64,000 bases of DNA, taken from assembly GCF_030548465.1 (NCBI RefSeq), contig NZ_JAUOSF010000007.1, positions 1 through 64,000 of the forward strand, written 5' to 3'. Each line of letters begins with the position of its first letter. Position 1 is the first letter of the stretch. This document shows positions 18,627 to 26,608 of the stretch, piece after piece. The position numbers and the translations under genes were made by a program. Source of the DNA: Tamlana sp. 2_MG-2023 (GTDB taxonomy: Bacteria > Bacteroidota > Bacteroidia > Flavobacteriales > Flavobacteriaceae). The notes below the pieces were generated by a model. It did no database searches. It was not told where the DNA came from and was given only the letters and a program-made list of their open reading frames with translations.

Positions 18627-18968
18627 TTAATCGTCATTTAGAAGTGAATGCAGGATAGATTCTAGAATCGCTAATAGAACACTAAAAAGAATAGCAGTCC
18701 AAAAACCATCTACCTCAAAACCTGTTATGAGATTACTTGCAATTAAAATAATAAAAGCATTAATCACCAACAAGAACAAGCCTAGGGTTAGAACCGTTAT
18801 TGGCAATGTGAATACAACTAATAAGGGTTTAACAAAAATATTAAGTACCGCTAAAATTACAGCTACGATAAGCGCAGTCATATAGGTATCAACTTGGACA
18901 CCAGGTAAAATATTAGCTAAAACAACCACACCTAGTGCGGTAAGCAACAAGTTTAAAAATAATTTCAT
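18627..18968 (-). CDS. Phage-holin-type conserved membrane protein (YvlD-like)
   Basis: A 113-residue protein with four hydrophobic segments (LFLNLLLTALGVVVLANILP, LIVAVILAVLNIFVKPLLVV, VLTLGLFLLVINAFIILIAS and a last one near the C-terminus). The NIFVKPLL and LTLGLFLLVINAFIILIAS motifs are typical of the family annotated phage holin 4 superfamily IV/YvlD. Despite the name it is a chromosomal membrane protein with no phage genes near it. It lies 27 bases from the hydrolase gene on the same strand and is probably read from it. Its role is unknown. Confidence 0.85.
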   Translation of the reverse strand: MKLFLNLLLTALGVVVLANILPGVQVDTYMTALIVAVILAVLNIFVKPLLVVFTLPITVLTLGLFLLVINAFIILIASNLITGFEVDGFWTAILFSVLLAILESILHSLLNDD

Positions 18969-18995
18969 GATTTTAAAGTTTTTATGATTCTAAAT

Positions 18996-19757
18996 TTACA
19001 CAAAAGCCATCACCTCTGCATAAAAATCTTCTGGATTTTCTGCATGCAACCAATGTCCTGCATTAGAAATGGTTTTAATTCGCGCTGTTGGAAAATGCGT
19101 TTTGATAATACTTTCATCGCCAACACCAATATATTCTGAACGGTCTCCTCGTAAAAACAAGGTGTCTTTGTTAAAGGTAGCATGGCTTGGCAGGGCCTCG
19201 CCAACTTCAGCAACTTCGTTGTGTAGCACCTCTATATTTATACGTAAACCAAGTTGTCCTTTTTCAACCCAATACAGGTTTTTAAGCAAAAACTGACGGG
19301 TACCCAAATCTGATACATATTCACTTAGAATTTTATCCACTTGTCCTCTACTCTTAACCTCATCAAATTTAATCGCGCTTAAGCCGTTCAAAATCGCATC
19401 GTGATGTACTGGATAAAATCTTGGAGAAATATCGGCAACAATTAATTTAGAAACGAGTTCTGGGTATAAAGTTGAAAACAACATAGCCGTTTTTCCGCCC
19501 ATCGAATGCCCGAGTAACACTATATCTTCCAAATTATGGTGGTCGCAATAGGCTTTTAAATCTTCAGCAAGTACTTCGTAACTAAAAGCATCATCGTGAA
19601 AACTACGTCCGTGATTACGCTGATCTACTAAATGCACTTCATATCCGGCCTCACTAAACTGTACACCTAAAGTTTTCCAGTTATCGCTCATACCTAAAAA
19701 TCCGTGTAAAATAACAAATGGCTTTCCTTCTCCTAAAATAGTTGAATGTAATATCAT
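18996..19757 (-). CDS. Alpha/beta hydrolase (YbfF-like esterase)
   Basis: A 253-residue alpha/beta-hydrolase. The oxyanion region is LHGFLGMSDNWK near residues 18-28, the DQRNHGRS motif is near 45-52, the nucleophile elbow GHSMGG contains Ser85, and the C-terminal histidine is in NAGHWLHAENP. The acid is probably Asp in the region around residue 205-210 (LRGDRSEY). Length and motifs match YbfF/ABHD-type esterases acting on short acyl esters or thioesters; the natural substrate is unknown. It is followed by the small membrane gene. Upstream it is separated from pdxJ by a 159-base gap with repeat elements. Confidence 0.9.
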   Translation of the reverse strand: MILHSTILGEGKPFVILHGFLGMSDNWKTLGVQFSEAGYEVHLVDQRNHGRSFHDDAFSYEVLAEDLKAYCDHHNLEDIVLLGHSMGGKTAMLFSTLYPELVSKLIVADISPRFYPVHHDAILNGLSAIKFDEVKSRGQVDKILSEYVSDLGTRQFLLKNLYWVEKGQLGLRINIEVLHNEVAEVGEALPSHATFNKDTLFLRGDRSEYIGVGDESIIKTHFPTARIKTISNAGHWLHAENPEDFYAEVMAFV

Positions 19758-19820
19758 TTTTTATGTCTTTATTTCCGCGAAAGCGAAAAACAATTTCAAT
19801 TTCTTTTTTTATTTTTTGCC

Positions 19821-19905
19821 CGTCACCTTGAATTTAATTCAGGGTCTCATCGTCAATTATTGAGATGCAAAACTATTGAAATGCCAAATCAAGTTCGGCA
19901 TGACG
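19821..19905. repeat. Intergenic inverted repeat (CGTCA ... TGACG)
   Basis: The left half (19821-19850, starting CGTCACCTTGAATTT) and right half (19881-19905, ending AAGTTCGGCATGACG) are diverged inverted copies of one unit. The unit reads roughly CGTCA-NNC-TGAA-TT-NATTTCAGG-NTCTCAT. It lies between pdxJ and the hydrolase gene, both minus-strand. Repeats of this type are common between genes in several bacterial phyla. Confidence 0.7.
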
Positions 19906-19916
19906 TAACGCACACC

Positions 19917-20630
19917 TTACTTCAGCTTATTCAAATACATTTGAATCACGTTCTCTACACCTAAATACAAACTTTCAGTAATTAAAGCATGCCCAATAGA
20001 AACCTCCAACAAGTTAGGAATTTCATCTTTAAAAAACTTAATATTTTCTAATGATAAATCGTGCCCTGCATTAAGACCTAATCCTAATTTACTAGCTAAT
20101 TGTGCGCTTTCAATATAAGGTTGAATCGCGGCTTTATTCCCTAAGCTATACTGGTGCGCAAAGACCTCGGTGTATAATTCAATACGATCGGTTCCTGTTA
20201 ATTTAGCGCCTTCAATTTGCTCCAAAACAGGGTCGACAAAAATAGAAGTACGTATCCCGTTATTTTTAAATTCCTTAATAACATCAACCAGAAAGTCTTT
20301 GTGTTTAATGGTATCCCAACCAGCATTACTAGTAATGGCATCTTCAGCATCTGGAACTAGTGTTACCTGAGTAGGTTTTACTTCCAACACTAATTTCAAG
20401 AAAGATTCTACAGGATTACCTTCAATATTATATTCGGTGTACACTTCTGGTTTTAAATCGCGGGCATCTTGATAACGAATATGTCTCTCATCTGGCCTTG
20501 GGTGAATGGTAATCCCTTCGGCACCAAAACGCTGTGCATCTTTTGCAAATTGCACGACGTTAGGCACATCGCCACCACGGGAATTTCTTAAGGTTGCGAT
20601 CTTATTGATATTAACACTTAACTTTGTCAT
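19917..20630 (-). CDS. pdxJ: Pyridoxine 5'-phosphate synthase
   Basis: A 237-residue TIM-barrel enzyme that condenses 1-deoxyxylulose 5-phosphate with 3-amino-2-oxopropyl phosphate to form pyridoxine 5'-phosphate, the last ring-forming step of the DXP-dependent vitamin B6 pathway. The N-terminus LSVNINKIATLRNSRGG is the family start. GAEGITIHPRPDERHI near residues 36-51 and VTLVPDAEDAIT near 94-105 contribute active-site residues. LGLGLNAGHDLSLENI near 195 is the phosphate-binding region. The gene is divergent from the CBS-domain gene, with a TATTTTTG element 18 bases upstream of the start. Confidence 0.97.
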   Translation of the reverse strand: MTKLSVNINKIATLRNSRGGDVPNVVQFAKDAQRFGAEGITIHPRPDERHIRYQDARDLKPEVYTEYNIEGNPVESFLKLVLEVKPTQVTLVPDAEDAITSNAGWDTIKHKDFLVDVIKEFKNNGIRTSIFVDPVLEQIEGAKLTGTDRIELYTEVFAHQYSLGNKAAIQPYIESAQLASKLGLGLNAGHDLSLENIKFFKDEIPNLLEVSIGHALITESLYLGVENVIQMYLNKLK

Positions 20631-20647
20631 AAATACATTTTAAAAAA

Positions 20648-20655
20648 CAAAAATA
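20648..20655 (-). promoter_or_regulatory. -7 promoter element of pdxJ
   Basis: Minus-strand TATTTTTG fits TAnnTTTG and ends 17 bases from the pdxJ ATG. No TTTG is seen at the -33 distance. Confidence 0.5.
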
Positions 20656-20718
20656 CAAAGTAGAACAGCCTAACATACTTTTTTTTTGATTAATTTGCAG
20701 TCCAATTCAGCAGGAATC

Positions 20719-21378
20719 ATGAAACTTTTAGAATTCATCATAAACGATATAAAACCGCTAAACATAAGCAGTAACGTGCGTGATTTGCAATTACTATTTA
20801 ATCAGCTTACCTTTTCACACATACCTATTAAAGATGAAAACGGTATCTATTTAGGTACTTTTTCTGAAGCTGACGCCTATTGTTTTGAAAAAGAAAAACC
20901 TTTGGCTGAGTACAAATATTCATTGGAAAACTTTTTTGTTCGCGACACCACACTTTGGCTAGATGTTTTGGAGGTGTTTGCTACGAATTCCACGAATATC
21001 ATGCCTGTACTTAATGAGAAAAACGACTATTTAGGATATTACGAGTTAAATGACATTATCAGTTTATTTAGTGAATCTCCATTTTTCACAGAGGCAGGAG
21101 GCGTTTTAGTCATTGAAAAAGGTACGAATGATTATTCCTTTAGTGAAGTAAGCCAAATAGTAGAATCTAATGGTGGAAAAATATTAGGGGCTTTTATTTC
21201 AAAAATGAATACCGATTTAACACAAGTTACTTTAAAAATTGGTCAAACAGGATTAACAGATATCATTCAAACTTTTAGAAGATACAGTTACAATATCGTG
21301 TCTGGACACGAAGAAGATGGCTATATTGAAAGCCTAAAAGAGCGTTCAGATTATTTAAAAAAATACTTAAATATTTAA
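20719..21378 (+). CDS. CBS-domain protein with C-terminal ACT-like region (AcuB-like)
   Basis: A 219-residue soluble protein. Residues 1-130 form a pair of CBS motifs (LNISSNVRDLQLLFNQLTFS, HIPIKDENGIYLGTFSEADA, and NIMPVLNEKNDYLGYYELND in the second). Residues 140-200 look like an ACT-type sensor domain (GGVLVIEKGTNDYSFSEVSQ). CBS pairs usually bind adenine nucleotides, and the CBS-CBS-ACT order resembles AcuB. An upstream TTG at 20686 is open in frame, but I chose the ATG at 20719 with AGGA just before it. nadK follows after three bases, so the two are co-transcribed, which invites the idea that this protein senses adenylates or NAD status; that is inference. Confidence 0.88.
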   Translation: MKLLEFIINDIKPLNISSNVRDLQLLFNQLTFSHIPIKDENGIYLGTFSEADAYCFEKEKPLAEYKYSLENFFVRDTTLWLDVLEVFATNSTNIMPVLNEKNDYLGYYELNDIISLFSESPFFTEAGGVLVIEKGTNDYSFSEVSQIVESNGGKILGAFISKMNTDLTQVTLKIGQTGLTDIIQTFRRYSYNIVSGHEEDGYIESLKERSDYLKKYLNI

Positions 21379-21381
21379 TAT

Positions 21382-22269
21382 ATGAAAGTTGCCGTTTTCG
21401 GACGATTTTACAATAAAAATACATCTGTTTCAGTAGAAAGATTATTTAATTATCTCTTGAAAAAAAACATTGATGCTTATATTGAAACTGAATTTTTCAA
21501 GATTATAAAAAAGGAATCTGCAAAAATAAATGATTTCAGTTCCTTTAAAACCTTTGAATCTTTAGATACTTCTTTTGATTTCTTGGTGAGTATTGGTGGA
21601 GACGGTACCATTTTAAGAGCCATTACTTTCGTAAAAGATATCGATATTCCTATTGTAGGTATAAATACTGGACGCTTAGGTTTTCTGGCAACTATTCAAG
21701 TGGATGTTATTGAAAGTGCTATGCAAAATATTATTGATGGTAATTATAAAATATCGCAACGGAGCTTACTTTCGGTAGAAACCTCTCCAAAAAACGAAGA
21801 CATCGCTTCTTTAAGTTTTGCTTTAAACGAAGTGGCAGTGAGCAGAAAAAACACAACTTCCATGATTACTGTTGAAACCCATTTAGATGGTGAATACCTC
21901 ACATCGTATTGGAGTGATGGGCTAATCCTTTCTACCCCAACAGGTTCTACAGGTTATTCTTTAAGCTGCGGAGGCCCTGTTATTACACCGAGTACGAATA
22001 GCTTTGTCCTTACCCCGATTGCCCCACACAATTTAAGCGCTCGTCCTTTAATCATTCCAGATTCTACAGAAGTTCACTTAAGAGTTAGTGGTCGTGAAGA
22101 AAATCATTTAGTCTCCTTAGATTCCAGAATCGCTACTTTGGATAACGGTACTTTAATTAAAATTAAAAAAGCCGATTTCAAGATAAAAATGATTGATCTT
22201 TTAGATGAAAGTTTCCTAATTACCTTGCGAAAAAAATTACTTTGGGGTGAAGATAACCGAAACAACTAA
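21382..22269 (+). CDS. nadK: NAD kinase
   Basis: A 295-residue cytosolic NAD kinase that phosphorylates NAD to NADP with ATP. The signature GGDGT (residues 72-76, in SIGGDGTILRA) and the conserved PTGSTGYSLSCGGP near 193-206 are both intact. INTGRLGFL near 95-103 is the NAD-binding strand. The start ATG follows the CBS gene by three bases with no gap for a separate promoter. A 123-base gap with a -7 element separates it from porG. It is the only NADP-making enzyme in the window, and an NADP-type malic enzyme lies further along. Confidence 0.97.
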   Translation: MKVAVFGRFYNKNTSVSVERLFNYLLKKNIDAYIETEFFKIIKKESAKINDFSSFKTFESLDTSFDFLVSIGGDGTILRAITFVKDIDIPIVGINTGRLGFLATIQVDVIESAMQNIIDGNYKISQRSLLSVETSPKNEDIASLSFALNEVAVSRKNTTSMITVETHLDGEYLTSYWSDGLILSTPTGSTGYSLSCGGPVITPSTNSFVLTPIAPHNLSARPLIIPDSTEVHLRVSGREENHLVSLDSRIATLDNGTLIKIKKADFKIKMIDLLDESFLITLRKKLLWGEDNRNN

Positions 22270-22367
22270 CCTAACTAATCTATTCCTATAAAAGCAATAA
22301 TTATTAAGAAATGCTGTTTTACATTAAGACATTTTAGCTCAATGTACTACAAACTAATCTAATTTAT

Positions 22368-22375
22368 TATATTTG
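22368..22375 (+). promoter_or_regulatory. -7 promoter element of porG
   Basis: TATATTTG fits TAnnTTTG and ends 17 bases before the ATG at 22393. It would drive porG and probably uppS-bamA. Confidence 0.55.
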
Positions 22376-22392
22376 CAAACTTTTGAATTTTT

Positions 22393-23082
22393 ATGAGGCA
22401 TTTAACCCTATTGATAATAAGCATATTAAGTATCCAATTTGGCCAAGCTCAAATACACGAAATTGGAGCCTTTGCAGGAGGCAGTAATTTAATTGGAGAT
22501 ATTGGTGCTACAGATTATATTGCACCAAACGCACCTGCTCTGGGTCTATTATACCGTTGGAATAGAAGCAGCAGGTATTCTTGGAGGGCATCAATAATTT
22601 ATTCTGATCTTAAGGCATACGATTCTGAATCTGATGACCCAAGACGTATTCAAAGAGATTATGATTTCGATTCTAACTTACTAGAAATCTCTGCAGGTAT
22701 GGAGTTTACATTCATCGATTTCGATTTACATTCTGGAGAAAAAGTGTGGACACCGTATATATATACAGGAATAAGCTCTGCACGTCATGAAAATTATTAT
22801 TACTTAAATGGCTCACAAACATCTGAAGGTGAATCAAGTTGGGCTTTTGGAATACCAATAGCTTTAGGTATAAAAGCTAGAATTATTGGCAACTTTGTTA
22901 TAGGGGTTGAAGTGGGTGCGCGATATACTTTTTCAGACGAAATTGATGGCAGCATGCCAAAATCAGACGCTATAAAGCCGCAATATCAAATAGGAAATAT
23001 AAACAATAACGACTGGTACATGTTTTCAGGTTTTACCCTAACATATACTTTTGGGGAAAACCCGTGTTATTGCGTAAAATAA
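22393..23082 (+). CDS. porG: PorG-like outer-membrane beta-barrel protein (DUF6089)
   Basis: A 229-residue protein with a signal peptide (residues 1-19, ending FGQAQ) followed by an eight-stranded-type barrel rich in Tyr, Ser and Gly (IHEIGAFAGGSNLIGDIG, TPYIYTGISSARHENYYY, GVEVGARYTFSDEIDG). It ends in a beta-strand and a short cysteine tail (TYTFGENPCYCVK). PorG is a type IX secretion component that ties the PorK/PorN ring to the outer membrane. The porG-uppS-bamA-ompH order supports this over a generic barrel. The unusual CYC pair after the last strand could contact periplasmic partners, but this is inference. Confidence 0.85.
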   Translation: MRHLTLLIISILSIQFGQAQIHEIGAFAGGSNLIGDIGATDYIAPNAPALGLLYRWNRSSRYSWRASIIYSDLKAYDSESDDPRRIQRDYDFDSNLLEISAGMEFTFIDFDLHSGEKVWTPYIYTGISSARHENYYYLNGSQTSEGESSWAFGIPIALGIKARIIGNFVIGVEVGARYTFSDEIDGSMPKSDAIKPQYQIGNINNNDWYMFSGFTLTYTFGENPCYCVK

Positions 23083-23084
23083 AA

Positions 23085-23825
23085 ATGGATTTAAAAAATA
23101 AAATACTAACCAATACCTTACCTAAACACATTGCCATCATCATGGATGGAAATGGACGTTGGGCAAAACAACAAGGAATGATGCGTGCTTTTGGCCATGA
23201 AAATGGCACAAAATCGGTTAGAACAACTGTTGAAGCATGTGCCGAACTTGGTATTGAAAACCTAACACTCTACGCTTTTTCTACAGAAAATTGGAACCGA
23301 CCAAAATTAGAAGTAAAAACACTAATGAAGCTTTTAGTTTCTTCATTGACAAAAGAACTAAAAACACTTCAGAAAAATAACATCAAACTTTGCGCTATTG
23401 GCAACCTAAATTCATTGCCCAAAAAAGTTTTTAAAGAATTATCTGAGGTTATAGAAAATACAAAGGATAATACACGAATGACGCTCACTCTCGCCTTAAG
23501 CTATGGTTCTAGAGATGAAATCATAAACGCGGTAAAAGAAATTAGCATTAAAGTTAAAAATAATATAATTTCGCCCGAAAATATTGATGAATCAATTATT
23601 AATGAGCATCTTTACACGCAAAATTTGCCAGACGTGGATTTACTTATCAGAACCAGTGGAGAACAACGCATAAGTAATTTTCTATTATGGCAAATTGCAT
23701 ACGCCGAATTACATTTTACAAGTGTCTTATGGCCAGATTTTACCAGACAACATTTGTATGAAGCTATTATTGAATATCAAAAAAGAGAACGACGATTTGG
23801 GAAAACTAGTGACCAACTTAGTTAA
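23085..23825 (+). CDS. uppS: Isoprenyl (undecaprenyl) diphosphate synthase
   Basis: A 246-residue cis-prenyltransferase that makes the C55 carrier lipid for peptidoglycan and surface polysaccharides. The family signature HIAIIMDGNGRWAKQQG lies at 15-31, with catalytic Asp21. FSTENWNRPKLEV near 69-81 and LLIRTSGEQRISNFLLWQ near 187-204 complete the active site. A GTG at 23064 would add seven residues inside porG, but the ATG at 23085, two bases after the porG stop, aligns with the family. The last 17 bases overlap the start of bamA. Confidence 0.96.
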   Translation: MDLKNKILTNTLPKHIAIIMDGNGRWAKQQGMMRAFGHENGTKSVRTTVEACAELGIENLTLYAFSTENWNRPKLEVKTLMKLLVSSLTKELKTLQKNNIKLCAIGNLNSLPKKVFKELSEVIENTKDNTRMTLTLALSYGSRDEIINAVKEISIKVKNNIISPENIDESIINEHLYTQNLPDVDLLIRTSGEQRISNFLLWQIAYAELHFTSVLWPDFTRQHLYEAIIEYQKRERRFGKTSDQLS

Positions 23826-26397
23826 TAGAACTTCTATATTAACATTTTTGAAATATTGTACTTCTATAATTCTTTTTATAGGTTGCTTTAATGCTGAGGC
23901 TCAAGACCCTAACACGAAGTACGTTTTAGGTGAAATTACCGTAGCCGGAAACACCTCTTTTAACGAACAAACTATAATTACTTACTCTGGATTAAGCAAA
24001 GGCAAAGAAATATTTGTTCCAGGTGAGGAAATTAGTAATGCCATTAAAAAGCTGTGGGGCTCTAAGTTATTTAACGATATCGAAGTTTATGTTACAAAGG
24101 TAGAAGGTAACGTTGTTTCTATTGAAATTAGGTTATCTGACTTACCGCAACTTAATGATCTAAAAATTAATGGTGTTAAAAAAGGTAAGAAAGAAGATAT
24201 AATCAAAGAAAACAACCTTAATAATGGGGTAAAAGTAACTGAAAACTTAATTACAACTACCAAAAATTTCCTAACCAAAAAATATAAAAAAGAAGGATTT
24301 TATAACACCAAGATTCATATTAATACCCTCGAAGTAAAAGACTCTATGACAACGCCTAGAGTTAATATGGTTTTAAATATTGATAAAGGTGAAAAAGTAA
24401 AAATTAAAGACATTACCTTTTTTGGTAATGAAGTTTTAGAAGATAAAAAACTTCGTGCCAGTATGAAAAGCACAAAGAAGAAAAATTTTCTTCGTGTTTG
24501 GAAACGTTCAAAATTTATTGATTCTGCGTATCAAGCCGATTTAGGTCATGTTATTGACACCTATAAAAAGAATGGTTATAGAGATGCACGAATTCTATCC
24601 GACAGTTTAATTGTAAACGACGATAAAACAATTTCTCTTGAAATTAATGTTACTGAAGGCGAACAGTACAAATTTGGTGAAATTACCTTTATTGGTAACA
24701 CCGTTTATTCCGATGCTTATTTAAAAAGACTACTTCGCATAAACAAAGGTGACACTTACAACAGTATATTATTACAAGAACGTATTGCAGACAACTCTAA
24801 ACCAGACGCTTTTGATATTACCAATCAATATCAAAACAATGGGTATCTATTCTCCAGCGTAAACTCTGTTGAAGTTAACGTTGAAAACCATGTTATTGAT
24901 ACAGAAATCAGAATTTCAGAAGGGAAACCAGCATATTTTAATAGTGTTACTGTAGTAGGAAACGACAAGACCAACGATCACGTAATTTATCGAGAAATAC
25001 GTACGCGTCCAGGGGAATTATACAGTAAAGCAAATGTAGTACGTACGGTAAGAGAACTTGGTCAATTAGGCTTTTTCGATGCTCAAGAATTATCACCAAA
25101 CTTCCTTAACCCAAACCCTGTTGAAGGAACTATCGATATGGAATATTCGGTAAAAGAAACAGGATCAAGCCAGATTGAATTACAAGGTGGCTATGGTGGG
25201 GGTGGCTTTATCGGTACACTTGGTTTATCATTTAATAACTTTTCAATTAAAGACATCTTTAAAAAGGACGCCTACAAGCCAATTCCAATGGGTGATGGAC
25301 AGAAATTAGCACTGCGTTTACAAGCTAGTCAATTCTATCAAACCTATAGCTTCTCGTTTTCAGAACCTTGGTTAGGCGGTAAAAAGCCCGTTCAATTTTC
25401 GGCGTCATTATCGCATACAAAACAATTCGGACAGGATTTCACTGATTATTCTGTTGACAAAAGTAGAAGTTTTAACATTACAGGTATCACATTCGGTTTG
25501 GCAAAACGACTTAGTGTCCCAGATGATTTCTTCACATTGTCGCAAGCTATTGGTTACCAACGCTACGACTTAAATAATTACAATACCGGATTATTTGAAT
25601 TTGGCGACGGTTACTCAAACAACTTATCATACACCATCGGACTAACAAGAAACAACACTAGTGTAGACCCTATTTATCCAACAGGAGGCTCTAGTTTCTC
25701 TGTTAGTGCTAAACTTACATTACCGTATTCAGCACTTAATAACGTAGATTATGAAGCCCTTAAAAACGAAAGGGATGAAAATGATGTCATTAGAAATGAT
25801 GTGAACAGCAACCCTGATGAAGTATTAGCTGCTAATGACAGAATTTCAGAAATAGATCAAGAACGTTACAAATGGTTAGAGTTTTATAAGGTCAAATTCA
25901 AAGGTGAGTGGTATACACAAATCACTAAAGATTTGGTTTTAAGGCCAAGTACAGAGTTTGGATTCTTAGGAGCTTATAACAATGATAGAGGTGTCATTCC
26001 TTTTGAACGTTTCTTCGTTGGAGGTTCTGGTTTAGGAAACTATAGCTTAGACGGAAGAGAAAACGTACAATTACGTGGTTATCCAGACAACTCCTTATCA
26101 GGACAAGATGGAGGAACCATTTATAACAAGTTCTCTTTAGAATTACGTTACCCAATTACCTTAAAAGCATCTGCTAAAATATTTGTTTTAGGTTTTGCTG
26201 AAGCAGGTGCATCATATGATAATTTTAAAGACTATAACCCATTCGATTTATATAGATCCGCTGGTGTAGGACTTAGAATATTCATGCCAGCATTTGGATT
26301 ATTAGGTATAGATTTCGGTTATGGCTTCGATGCTTTACCTGGAACAACGGTAAGCCACGGTTGGGAAACGCATTTCATTATTGGACAACAATTTTAA
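23809..26397 (+). CDS. bamA: Outer-membrane protein assembly factor BamA
   Basis: The central insertase for outer-membrane barrels. The open frame extends further upstream, but the sensible start is GTG at 23809 inside uppS. It gives an 862-residue precursor with a signal peptide ending CFNAEAQ near residue 30. Five POTRA domains follow to about residue 430 (VLGEITVAGNTSFNEQTIIT begins the first; ITFIGNTVYSDAYLKRLLRI is a later one). Then comes the Omp85 barrel, with ELQGGYGGGGFIGTLGLSFN near its start and VRGYP-type LRGYPDN in the lid loop near 765. It ends in a C-terminal strand (WETHFIIGQQF) with terminal Phe. The 17-base overlap with uppS suggests translational coupling. Confidence 0.96.
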   Translation: MTNLVNRTSILTFLKYCTSIILFIGCFNAEAQDPNTKYVLGEITVAGNTSFNEQTIITYSGLSKGKEIFVPGEEISNAIKKLWGSKLFNDIEVYVTKVEGNVVSIEIRLSDLPQLNDLKINGVKKGKKEDIIKENNLNNGVKVTENLITTTKNFLTKKYKKEGFYNTKIHINTLEVKDSMTTPRVNMVLNIDKGEKVKIKDITFFGNEVLEDKKLRASMKSTKKKNFLRVWKRSKFIDSAYQADLGHVIDTYKKNGYRDARILSDSLIVNDDKTISLEINVTEGEQYKFGEITFIGNTVYSDAYLKRLLRINKGDTYNSILLQERIADNSKPDAFDITNQYQNNGYLFSSVNSVEVNVENHVIDTEIRISEGKPAYFNSVTVVGNDKTNDHVIYREIRTRPGELYSKANVVRTVRELGQLGFFDAQELSPNFLNPNPVEGTIDMEYSVKETGSSQIELQGGYGGGGFIGTLGLSFNNFSIKDIFKKDAYKPIPMGDGQKLALRLQASQFYQTYSFSFSEPWLGGKKPVQFSASLSHTKQFGQDFTDYSVDKSRSFNITGITFGLAKRLSVPDDFFTLSQAIGYQRYDLNNYNTGLFEFGDGYSNNLSYTIGLTRNNTSVDPIYPTGGSSFSVSAKLTLPYSALNNVDYEALKNERDENDVIRNDVNSNPDEVLAANDRISEIDQERYKWLEFYKVKFKGEWYTQITKDLVLRPSTEFGFLGAYNNDRGVIPFERFFVGGSGLGNYSLDGRENVQLRGYPDNSLSGQDGGTIYNKFSLELRYPITLKASAKIFVLGFAEAGASYDNFKDYNPFDLYRSAGVGLRIFMPAFGLLGIDFGYGFDALPGTTVSHGWETHFIIGQQF

Positions 26398-26482
26398 TAG
26401 TTAATATTATTTTGGCACGGTATTTTCTAATAACACTTTAATGTTTTGCATGTGAATTAAAATTTTTAAGATTATATTTCGT

Positions 26483-26490
26483 TAATTTTG
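26483..26490 (+). promoter_or_regulatory. -7 promoter element before the first ompH gene
   Basis: TAATTTTG fits TAnnTTTG. It lies in the 98-base gap after bamA and gives the two ompH genes their own start. Confidence 0.45.
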
Positions 26491-26608
26491 AAGATTGTAT
26501 TCTAAAAACCAAATACTAAACATTAACCAAATGAAACGAGCCTTGTTAAAAAAAGTAAACCTTAATAAAAACAACATAAGCCCGTTGCGTGTTACCAATA
26601 ATAGAAAC

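Noticed and set aside
18627-18968. Prophage remnant because of the holin-family name
   Set aside because: The family is a chromosomal membrane protein group. No other phage gene, integrase or attachment site is visible nearby.
20686-20718. TTG start 33 bases upstream of the CBS-protein ATG
   Set aside because: The added residues do not fit the family, and the ATG at 20719 has AGGA before it.
23695-23808. Earlier start of bamA within uppS
   Set aside because: It would add 38 residues ahead of the signal peptide. GTG at 23809 is the better start.
26495-26608. Earlier starts for the first ompH gene
   Set aside because: They would place about 40 residues ahead of the signal-peptide core. ATG at 26609 gives a normal signal peptide. 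An earlier start at 26531 cannot be fully excluded.
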